From NCBI RefSeq assembly GCF_016907695.1, contig NZ_JAFBCK010000001.1, positions 6,188,001 through 6,252,000 on the forward strand: 64,000 nucleotides of DNA, in the 5' to 3' direction. The position numbers were made by a program, and so were the translations under genes. Origin of the DNA: Actinokineospora baliensis (GTDB lineage: Bacteria > Actinomycetota > Actinomycetes > Mycobacteriales > Pseudonocardiaceae). Position 1 is the stretch's first letter. Each line of letters opens with the position of its first letter. Shown here in pieces: positions 26,218-33,211 of this stretch. Under the pieces are notes generated by a model. The model saw only the letters and a program-made list of their open reading frames with translations, was not told the DNA's origin and did not search any database.

Positions 26218-27006
26218 CTACGCGCGCCGCTGGTCCCGGGCGCTCGCGTACAGGCAGACCGCCGCGGCGGTGGCCAGGTTGAGGCTTTCCGCTCGGCCGT
26301 ACAGCGGCACCTTCACCGCTTCGTCCACAAGCGACAACACCTCGTCGTCCAAACCGTGCGCCTCGCTGCCGAAGACCCAGGCGGTCGGCGCGGTCAGCTC
26401 CACGGTGTCGAGGTCCACCGAGGCGTGCCCGTCGGCGGCGACCAAGCGCAGACCCGCGGCCCGGCAGGCCGCCAACACGGCGGCCACGTCCCGGGACCGG
26501 GCCACCGGCAGGTGGAAAACACTGCCGGTGGACGCCCGAACGCACTTGCCGTTGTGCGGGTCCACGGTGTCCCCCGCGAACAGCACGGCCCCGGCACCTG
26601 CGGCGTCCGCCACCCTCGTCACGGTCCCGGCGTTGCCCGGGTCGGACACGCCCACCAGCACCGCCACCAGCGACGGTCCCCCGGACAACGCGGACGCGAC
26701 GCTCTGGTCCAGCAGCGAGCACACCGCCACCAAACCCTGTGGCGACACCGTCTCCGACAGGCCATCGGCGGCCTTGTCCGTGACCTCGGAGACGGGGATC
26801 CCGAGCTCAGCGGCCCGGTCGAGCAGATCGGCGTTGCGCGCCGCGGCGGCCGCGGTCGCGAACAGCTCGTGGACCTCACCGAAGGCCAGCGCCTCGCGGA
26901 CGGCCTGGCTGCCCTCGGCGAGGAAGCGGCCCGCCTTGTCGCGGCCCTGGCGTCGGGTGAGGGCCCGAGCGGCAGCGACCCGGGGCGTGCGTTCGGTGAA
27001 CGGCAC
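26218..27006 (-). CDS. TrmH/SpoU-family RNA 2'-O-methyltransferase (TsnR-like)
   Basis: 262 residues from the GTG giving VPFTERTPRVAAAR. An N-terminal L30e-like substrate-binding domain (about 1-100) is followed by the SPOUT knot domain. The three motifs are present: NAGTVTRVADAAGA (motif 1), WVFGSEAHGL (motif 2) and VPLYGRAESLNLATAAAVCLY (motif 3). It methylates ribose in rRNA or tRNA. The order infC-rpmI-rplT-tsnR is the standard actinobacterial one; pheST usually follows soon after but here lies 18.7 kb away. Confidence 0.88.
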   Translation of the reverse strand: MPFTERTPRVAAARALTRRQGRDKAGRFLAEGSQAVREALAFGEVHELFATAAAAARNADLLDRAAELGIPVSEVTDKAADGLSETVSPQGLVAVCSLLDQSVASALSGGPSLVAVLVGVSDPGNAGTVTRVADAAGAGAVLFAGDTVDPHNGKCVRASTGSVFHLPVARSRDVAAVLAACRAAGLRLVAADGHASVDLDTVELTAPTAWVFGSEAHGLDDEVLSLVDEAVKVPLYGRAESLNLATAAAVCLYASARDQRRA

Positions 27007-27032
27007 TGCCCCGGGTCGCTGGACGCGCGTGC

Positions 27033-27410
27033 TCAGGAAGCGGCCTTGCCCTGGGTACCCGCGTTCGCGCGGGCGATCTCCACCAGGGCGGTGAAGGCGG
27101 TGGGGTCGCTGACCGCGAGCTCGGCGAGGATCTTGCGGTCCACGTCGACACCGGCCACGCGCAGGCCCTCGATGAAGCGGTTGTAGCTCATGTTGTTCTG
27201 GCGGGCCGCGGCGTTGATCCGCTGGATCCACAGCTTGCGGAAGTCGCCCTTGCGGGCACGGCGGTCCCGGTAGGCGTAGTTGAGCGAGTGGAGCACCTGC
27301 TCCTTGGCCTTGCGGTACAACCGCGAGCGCTGGCCGCGGTAGCCGCTGGCGAGCTCGAGGGTCGTGCGGCGCTTCTTTTGGGCGTTGACCGCCCGCTTGA
27401 CGCGTGCCAC
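27033..27410 (-). CDS. rplT: 50S ribosomal protein L20
   Basis: 125 residues. The basic N-terminus ([38 protein letters not shown]) and the C-terminal [28 protein letters not shown] are diagnostic. It binds 23S rRNA early in 50S assembly. It lies 62 bases after rpmI in the infC operon. Confidence 0.98.
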   Translation of the reverse strand: MARVKRAVNAQKKRRTTLELASGYRGQRSRLYRKAKEQVLHSLNYAYRDRRARKGDFRKLWIQRINAAARQNNMSYNRFIEGLRVAGVDVDRKILAELAVSDPTAFTALVEIARANAGTQGKAAS

Positions 27411-27472
27411 GGGGTCCGTCCTGTCGATCTAGTGGGCGCGCGGGCGCCCGGTGGTCAAGGGTGGGGTGGCCT

Positions 27473-27667
27473 CTAGCGGCCGAGCAGGCGGTTGAGCCGG
27501 GGGGCGTCGACCTTGGCGACCTCTTCGGTGCCCGAGAGCCTGCGGGTGACCACGCTGGACTTCTTCTCCAGCTTGTGGCGCAGACCGGCCTGCTGGCGGC
27601 GAAGCTTGCCCTTGCCGGTGATCCGCACGCGCTTGGCGGTCCCGGAGTGGGTCTTCATCTTCGGCAT
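27473..27667 (-). CDS. rpmI: 50S ribosomal protein L35
   Basis: A 64-residue basic protein, [20 protein letters not shown] at the start and [25 protein letters not shown] end, standard length. It is the middle gene of infC-rpmI-rplT, so its expression probably follows infC. Confidence 0.98.
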   Translation of the reverse strand: MPKMKTHSGTAKRVRITGKGKLRRQQAGLRHKLEKKSSVVTRRLSGTEEVAKVDAPRLNRLLGR

Positions 27668-27758
27668 GTTCGATCCTCGTCGTCGTGCCGCCCGCGGGCG
27701 CGTGGGCACGCGGGCGGCATTCGGGGGGTTGAGCGCTGACCGGGGCGTCCCGGTCCGG

Positions 27759-28382
27759 TCACTCCTCGGCGCTGACCTCGGTGGTGGTCACCTCGGCGGT
27801 GCTCACCTCGGTCGGTTCCTCGGAGCCTGCTTCTTCGGAGTTCGCCGAGGTCGACTTCGGCTTCGGCTTGATGTTCTTGTGCGGCGCCAGGACCATGATC
27901 ATGTTGCGGCCGTCCTGCTTGGCGGACGACTCGACGAAGCCCAGCTCCTGCACGTCCTCGGCGAGCCGCTTGAGCAGGCGGAAGCCCAGCTCGGGGCGGG
28001 ACTGCTCGCGGCCGCGGAACATGATGGTGACCTTGACCTTGTTCCCGTGCTCGAGGAAGCGCACGACATTGCGCTTCTTGGTCTCGTAGTCGTGGGAGTC
28101 GATCTTCGGCCGGAGCTTCTGCTCCTTGATGACGGTGAGCACCTGGTTGCGCCGGGACTCGCGGGCCTTCTGCGCGCTCTCGTACTTGAACTTCCCGAAG
28201 TCCATGAGCTTGCACACCGGCGGGCGGGCCTGGGGAGCGACCTCGACGAGATCAAGATCCGCTTCCTGCGCCAGGCGGAGGGCGTCCTCGATCCGGACGA
28301 TCCCGACCTGTTCGCCGTTGGGCCCGACGAGTCGGACCTCCGGCACGCGGATGCGGTCGTTGATGCGTGTCTCCGTGCTGAT
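27759..28382 (-). CDS. infC: Translation initiation factor IF-3, with ATC start codon
   Basis: A 207-residue IF-3. Both domains are clear: the N domain ([24 protein letters not shown] ... [15 protein letters not shown]) and the C domain ([36 protein letters not shown]), followed by an acidic Glu/Thr tail. No ATG, GTG or TTG lies where the conserved N-terminus begins. Instead ATC (ISTETRIND) follows AAGGAGG with 5-base spacing. Rare AUU/AUC-type starts are known for infC and let IF-3 repress its own translation by rejecting non-canonical starts. The leader contains hairpins and an attenuator-like structure. Confidence 0.95.
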   Translation of the reverse strand: MSTETRINDRIRVPEVRLVGPNGEQVGIVRIEDALRLAQEADLDLVEVAPQARPPVCKLMDFGKFKYESAQKARESRRNQVLTVIKEQKLRPKIDSHDYETKKRNVVRFLEHGNKVKVTIMFRGREQSRPELGFRLLKRLAEDVQELGFVESSAKQDGRNMIMVLAPHKNIKPKPKSTSANSEEAGSEEPTEVSTAEVTTTEVSAEE

Positions 28383-28412
28383 GGGGCCTCCTTGGTCCGA
28401 TTGCTGCGTTCC

Positions 28413-28443
28413 GCCGTCCACCCCAGGGTGGGCGGGCGACGGC
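28413..28443 (-). promoter_or_regulatory. Bulged hairpin just upstream of infC
   Basis: Outer arms GCCGTC / GACGGC and inner arms CACCC / GGGTG can pair, giving a bulged stem about 20 bases ahead of the infC Shine-Dalgarno sequence. It has no U run, so it is more likely a leader structure than a terminator. Confidence 0.4.
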
Positions 28444-28484
28444 ACACGTCCGTCTTCGCGACGTGCTCGGCACGTGAGGTCCCC

Positions 28485-28523
28485 AAAAACAGCTCGAGCC
28501 CCACTGCCAGGTGGCAGACGGGG
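28485..28523 (-). terminator. Attenuator-like hairpin in the infC leader
   Basis: On the minus strand CCCC..CTGCCA / TGGCAG..GGGG forms a stem with a 2-base loop and is followed, ten bases later, by TTTTT. It lies about 100 bases before the infC start, in a 300-base gene-free leader. A weak promoter candidate precedes it (-35 TTGCAC at 28689-28694, 17-base spacer, -10 TAGCTC at 28666-28671). Conditional termination in this translation operon is plausible but inferred. Confidence 0.45.
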
Positions 28524-28706
28524 CCCGCTTCCAACCGATTCGCCCGACGCACGCGTCGGGACACACCACAAAAACCACCAGGTCAGACCCGGTGGATCGC
28601 GGCAACCGGACCCGGCCGCCGTGAGGTGGCGCGGGTGGGAGCGGGGGCTCCACTTTGCCGCCCCCGAGCTAACGGGGGCTGGTCGCACGTGCAAGGGTAG
28701 CAGACC

Positions 28707-29081
28707 GTGAACGACGCTTCCGCCGCACCCGACCCGGCCACCTCGGACGACACCGACGACAACCTCCGCGAACTGGGCGACATTCCCAGCGTCGAGGTGA
28801 TCAGCCGAGCCGCGGTCATGCTGATGTCGGCCGCCGCCGAGCGCCTCGGCCTGGCCGACCCCGACCCGCACACCAGCCCCCGCCGCGACCTCGACGAGGC
28901 GCGCAGGCTGATCACCGCGCTCGCGGGCCTGGTGACCGCCTCGGTCGAGTACCTCGGCCCGCACGCCGCCCCGATCCGCGACGGGCTGCAGTCGCTGCAG
29001 AAGGCGTTCCGCGAGTACTCCGCTTTCCCGGACGAGCCGGGCCAGGGCCCCGGCGAGAAGTTCACCGGACCGGTCCACTGA
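28707..29081 (+). CDS. DUF1844 family protein
   Basis: A 124-residue acidic protein with a GTG start behind AAGGG. The conserved core is [24 protein letters not shown] followed by [29 protein letters not shown]1844 genes sit divergently beside infC throughout actinobacteria. The function is not known. There are no membrane segments or enzyme motifs. Confidence 0.9.
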   Translation: MNDASAAPDPATSDDTDDNLRELGDIPSVEVISRAAVMLMSAAAERLGLADPDPHTSPRRDLDEARRLITALAGLVTASVEYLGPHAAPIRDGLQSLQKAFREYSAFPDEPGQGPGEKFTGPVH

Positions 29082-29162
29082 TCGCGAACTCTATGACCAC
29101 AAGGGTGACCGCGGGCACACCCGGGAGGAGGGTGGAACGACCGGATCCCCAGGGAGGCACCC

Positions 29163-30587
29163 GTGTCGGACGCCCGCTCACCCGCTGCCCAGCCACCTGA
29201 TCCCCCCGACCGCACAGCACCGCGGCGCGACCGCACGCACCTGCTCTACGTGGCGGTGATCGCCGCCGTCGTGCTGGGGGTGGTGGTGGGGTTGGTGTTC
29301 CCGGCGGCGGCGAAGTCGTTGGCGCCGTTGGGGAGCGGGTTCGTGGCGCTGGTGAAGATGATGATCAGTCCGGTCATCTTCTGCACCATCGTGCTCGGGG
29401 TGGGCTCGGTCGCGAAGGCGAGCAAGGTCGGCCGGGTCGGCGGGCTGGCGCTGGGTTACTTCCTGGTGATGTCAACGGTCGCGCTGGCGGTAGGACTACT
29501 GGTGGGGAACCTGCTGCACCCCGGCGACGGGCTCCAGTTGACCGACGCGGTGCGCGGTAGCGGGGAGGCCCAGGTCAAGGGCGGCGAGTCGACGACCGGG
29601 TTCTTGTTGGGGTTGATCCCGACCACGCTGGTGTCGGCGCTGACCGGGGGCGAGGTGCTGCAGACGCTGCTGGTCGCGTTGCTGGTCGGGTTCGCGCTGC
29701 TGCTGATGGGGCGGTCCGGCGAGCCGGTCCTGCGCGGGGTCGGGCACCTGCAGCGGTTGGTGTTCCGGGTGCTCGCCATGATCATGTGGGCCGCGCCGGT
29801 CGGCGCGTTCGGGGCGATCGCGGCGGTGGTGGGGGCGACCGGGCTCGCGGCGCTCAAGAGCCTGGCCGTGATCATGCTGGGGTTCTACGCGACGTGCGTG
29901 CTGTTCGTCGTTCTTGTGCTGGGACCGCTGTTGTGGGCCGTGGCGCGGCTGAACCTGTTCTCCCTCTTGCGCTACCTGGGCCGCGAGTTCCTCTTGATCC
30001 TGTCGACGTCGTCGTCGGAGGTGGCGCTGCCTCGGCTGATCGCCAAGATGGAGCACCTGGGTGTCAGCAAGCCCGTCGTCGGCATCGCGGTGCCGACCGG
30101 GTACTCGTTCAACCTCGACGGCACAGCGATCTACCTGACGATGGCGACGCTGTTCGTGGCCAACGCGACCGGGGCGCCGCTGTCGGTCGGCGAGCAGTTC
30201 GCCCTGCTGGCGTTCATGGTCATCGCGGCCAAGGGCGCGGCGGGGGTCACCGGGGCCGGGCTGGCGACGCTGGCGGGCGGGCTGCAGTCGCACCGACCGG
30301 ACCTCGTCGACGGCGTCGGGCTGATCGTCGGGATCGACCGGTTCATGTCCGAGGCGCGGGCTTTGACCAACTTCGCGGGCAACGCGGTGGCGACGGTGCT
30401 CATCGGGGCGTGGACCCGGGAGTGGGACCGCGACCGCGCCGTCGCGGTGCTCGCGGGCCGCCAACCGTTTGACGAGGCGACCCACTTGGACGCCGCGGCC
30501 GATCACGCTACGCGGGAGTCACCGCCACCGGGCGGCGCGGACTCGTCCGCACGGGCGAACGCACGGGAAGATGACCGTGAGGCGTAG
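29163..30587 (+). CDS. Dicarboxylate/amino-acid:cation symporter (DctA/GltP type)
   Basis: A 474-residue membrane protein with a GTG start behind AGGGAGG. The family signatures are present: the Ser-rich hairpin STSSSEVALPRLIAKME, the substrate-site segment TGYSFNLDGTAIYLTMA, and MVIAAKGAAGVTGAGLATLAGG. Eight helices plus two hairpins are expected. It imports C4-dicarboxylates or acidic amino acids with H+ or Na+. The C-terminal 40 residues are hydrophilic and variable. Confidence 0.92.
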   Translation: MSDARSPAAQPPDPPDRTAPRRDRTHLLYVAVIAAVVLGVVVGLVFPAAAKSLAPLGSGFVALVKMMISPVIFCTIVLGVGSVAKASKVGRVGGLALGYFLVMSTVALAVGLLVGNLLHPGDGLQLTDAVRGSGEAQVKGGESTTGFLLGLIPTTLVSALTGGEVLQTLLVALLVGFALLLMGRSGEPVLRGVGHLQRLVFRVLAMIMWAAPVGAFGAIAAVVGATGLAALKSLAVIMLGFYATCVLFVVLVLGPLLWAVARLNLFSLLRYLGREFLLILSTSSSEVALPRLIAKMEHLGVSKPVVGIAVPTGYSFNLDGTAIYLTMATLFVANATGAPLSVGEQFALLAFMVIAAKGAAGVTGAGLATLAGGLQSHRPDLVDGVGLIVGIDRFMSEARALTNFAGNAVATVLIGAWTREWDRDRAVAVLAGRQPFDEATHLDAAADHATRESPPPGGADSSARANAREDDREA

Positions 30588-30702
30588 CCTGGCCGCGCTG
30601 TCGTTCGTTGTACCGCGTGAGCCGCCCGCGACCGATGCCCCCGGTGCGGGCGGTTCGGCGTAGCGGGGCCCGATCCACTCCGTGCGTTGTACGGTTCTGA
30701 TC

Positions 30703-31914
30703 ATGACCTCTCGGTGGACCTTCGTCGCCGCCCTCGCCACCACCGGCGCCTTGCTGCTGCGGCACCCCGCGCCGCCGTCGCGGCTGTCGGGCTGGCTGGG
30801 GCCGGTGGGCGGGTGGGGCTGGCTGGTCCTGGGTGTCGCGGTGGTCGCTCTGGTGGCGCTGTGGCGGTTCCCCGGGCGCGCGTGGCCGTGGGTGCTGGTC
30901 GTCGGTGGCGCACTGAGCATGGCCGACGCGGTGCTGTGGGTGGACAACTGGCCGCTGCCACCGGAGGTCAGCGCCGCGACCCGGCTGCTCGTGGTGTCGG
31001 TGGTGACCTCCTCGGCCGCGGTCTTGTTGCTGCTCGGCGCGTTGGGCGGGGCCGCCCGGCTGCTGTCGGTGGGGCACCGGGCGCACGGCGCGGCGCTCGC
31101 GGGGACCGCGGTGGGGGCGTTCGCCGTGGGTGGACCGCTGGCGACATCGCGGTTCGAGCCGTCGATCTGGGACTTGGTGCCGTTCGTGGCCGCCGGGGTC
31201 GCGATTGCGGGCGCGGCGGGAGCAGTGCTGGTCAGCAGGCGGGACAACCGGGCCGCTGCGGGTCCGCCGTGGCTTCTTGTCGCCGGACTCCTCGCGGTGG
31301 CGTTAGGCGCGCTGCCCGAGCTTGATAGGCGTCTGACACTGGTGTCGCTGATCGCGTTGCTTGGCCTAGCAGCGCTCACCACCCTAAGAGCCACACTCGA
31401 AACCACTGCGCTCGTAGTGGTCGCCGTAGTAGGGATCGCGCTAGTGCGAGCCGGAGTGCAGCTCGACGGGCACCCTGTCGGCGCGCGACCTGCTTTCCTG
31501 GCGTGGGTCGCATTGGTTGGTGGCGTGTTGGTGTTCGCCGCGCTCGGGCTGAGTTCGGCGCGCGCGGTGGTGTTCGCGGCTGTGGCCGCAACGGCGGGGC
31601 TGACCCTGCCGGTGTTCGTCGACGACGGCGCCGGGTACGCGGTGGCGTTGCTCGCGGTGGGCGCGGGGCTGATCGTCCTGGTCGGCGCGGTCGTGGCCGA
31701 TCGCTGCGAGGCGTCGGTGGCGCTGGTGGTGATGCTGGGGGTGATCGCGGCGCCCGCCGGACCGGCGGTGGACCTCTGGCTCGACGGCACTGTGCTGCTG
31801 GACAACAACCACCCGACCTGGTGGGTGACCCTGGCGTTGGTCGGCGCCGCGGCTCTGGTCGCCATCGGCGCTGTCGCGGACAAGTACACGACAGCGCCAA
31901 CAGCCACCGGCTAG
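30703..31914 (+). CDS. Integral membrane protein of unknown function
   Basis: 403 residues from the ATG giving MTSRWTFVAALATTGALLL. About eleven or twelve hydrophobic stretches alternate with short Arg/Asp loops; no transporter or enzyme motif is recognised. The extreme Leu/Val/Ala/Gly content is like other orphan actinobacterial membrane proteins. Its stop overlaps the stop of the convergent phytase gene by four bases. Confidence 0.65.
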   Translation: MTSRWTFVAALATTGALLLRHPAPPSRLSGWLGPVGGWGWLVLGVAVVALVALWRFPGRAWPWVLVVGGALSMADAVLWVDNWPLPPEVSAATRLLVVSVVTSSAAVLLLLGALGGAARLLSVGHRAHGAALAGTAVGAFAVGGPLATSRFEPSIWDLVPFVAAGVAIAGAAGAVLVSRRDNRAAAGPPWLLVAGLLAVALGALPELDRRLTLVSLIALLGLAALTTLRATLETTALVVVAVVGIALVRAGVQLDGHPVGARPAFLAWVALVGGVLVFAALGLSSARAVVFAAVAATAGLTLPVFVDDGAGYAVALLAVGAGLIVLVGAVVADRCEASVALVVMLGVIAAPAGPAVDLWLDGTVLLDNNHPTWWVTLALVGAAALVAIGAVADKYTTAPTATG

Positions 31915-33164
31915 CGGAGAACGCCCGCGACCTTCTCCCACCGGACGAACTTGAAGTTCGTGCTCTCCCGGTCGTCGTTGGGCGTGTTCTCGCCGTCGTG
32001 CAGGACGAGCAGCCCGTGCGGGTAGTCCCGGCCGAGCGGGGTCGTGACAACGGCCGCGCCGTCGCTGTGCTGGACACCGTCCACAGTGGAGCCATCGGAC
32101 ACGGCGAACCCGCCGGTGCGGCGCGGGTACCCGTGGCTGATGTCGTAGGCGACGAACGTGCTGTCACCCTGGCTCGACGCCAGCAGCTGCTTGGCGCCGT
32201 TCTTGCCGTAGGCGATGGTCAGCCCCTCCGCGTCGGCGGTGAGGTAGCGACCGGCGGCAGACGACGGCGGCCCGGTGAAGGCGCACTCCTCGGTGGCCTC
32301 GTCATACACGGCGGGCCTGCCGAACTCGCGGACCTTGTCGACCAGGGTCGCCGAACCGAAGTGCCCGTTGCGCACCGGCACCCGCCACACACCGACGTCC
32401 TCCTGGGCGGCGTAGAGCACGCCGTCGGTCGGGTCGAAGACCATGCCCTCCACCTGCGGCCCCTCCCCCGGCTCGGCGCACGGCGTCCACGTGCCACCCG
32501 GGACCGCGAAGGTGGCCGGCAAATCCAGGGTGTCGACTCGGCGGTAGGTGATCCGACCGGCGCCGTCGTCGGCCAAGCGGAACACGCCGAGGCGCGTGTC
32601 GTGCCGCCTGCTGACGATCACCCACGGCGCACCGCCCTCGGGATCGGGCGCGACGGTCAAGCCGTAGGCGGTGCGCTGCTCGTCGACCTCGGCCTCGGTG
32701 GCGCTGAACGCGCGCGGCGGGGCGGCGGTGGTGACGTCGGCGAGCGCGCCGTCGCGGATCGCGTAGACCCGGATCCGGTCGCGGCCGCGGTCGGAGACCA
32801 CGGCGAGGTCGAGGGTGCGGCGGCCGATCCGGGCACCTTGGACGACGTCGACGTTGTTGAAGCGGCCCGCCTCGGCGTCCGGGGTCGGCGCCTGCGGGGT
32901 CGCGATGTGCTGGACCTGCTTGCCGTGCAGGTCGAACACCGCCAGGCCGCCGTTCTTCAGCGTGCCGACGACGCGGCTGCGCTCCGGCCGCGCCCGGTCG
33001 ACCCAGATGGCGGGGTCGTCGGCGTCGGCGTTGCCGCCTTCGTCGTCGTCGAAGTTGGGCGGCGTCTCCGCGCTGGCCCTGACCGTCGGGAGGTCAGCGG
33101 CGGCGGCGGGCAGCGCCAGCAGTGGGAGCAGGACCAGGGAGCCGAGGACGGCGGCGGTGCGCAT
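31911..33164 (-). CDS. Secreted beta-propeller phytase
   Basis: A 417-residue protein with a Sec signal (MRTAAVLGSLVLLPLLALPAAAA, cut before DLP). The beta-propeller phytase motifs are visible: DDPAIWVD near the mature N-terminus, SRVVGTLKNGGLAVFDLHGK, FNNVDVVQGA, DLAVVSDRGRDRIRVYAI, DAEGLTIAY and GVQHSDGAAVV. These enzymes use calcium to release phosphate from phytate outside the cell. The length is close to the family's. It probably supports phosphate scavenging; no PHO box was identified. Confidence 0.92.
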   Translation of the reverse strand: MRTAAVLGSLVLLPLLALPAAAADLPTVRASAETPPNFDDDEGGNADADDPAIWVDRARPERSRVVGTLKNGGLAVFDLHGKQVQHIATPQAPTPDAEAGRFNNVDVVQGARIGRRTLDLAVVSDRGRDRIRVYAIRDGALADVTTAAPPRAFSATEAEVDEQRTAYGLTVAPDPEGGAPWVIVSRRHDTRLGVFRLADDGAGRITYRRVDTLDLPATFAVPGGTWTPCAEPGEGPQVEGMVFDPTDGVLYAAQEDVGVWRVPVRNGHFGSATLVDKVREFGRPAVYDEATEECAFTGPPSSAAGRYLTADAEGLTIAYGKNGAKQLLASSQGDSTFVAYDISHGYPRRTGGFAVSDGSTVDGVQHSDGAAVVTTPLGRDYPHGLLVLHDGENTPNDDRESTNFKFVRWEKVAGVLR

Positions 33165-33211
33165 GGGCGGTCATCCTGCCCACCGGCCTTGGCCGTACGG
33201 TGAACGCGGGA

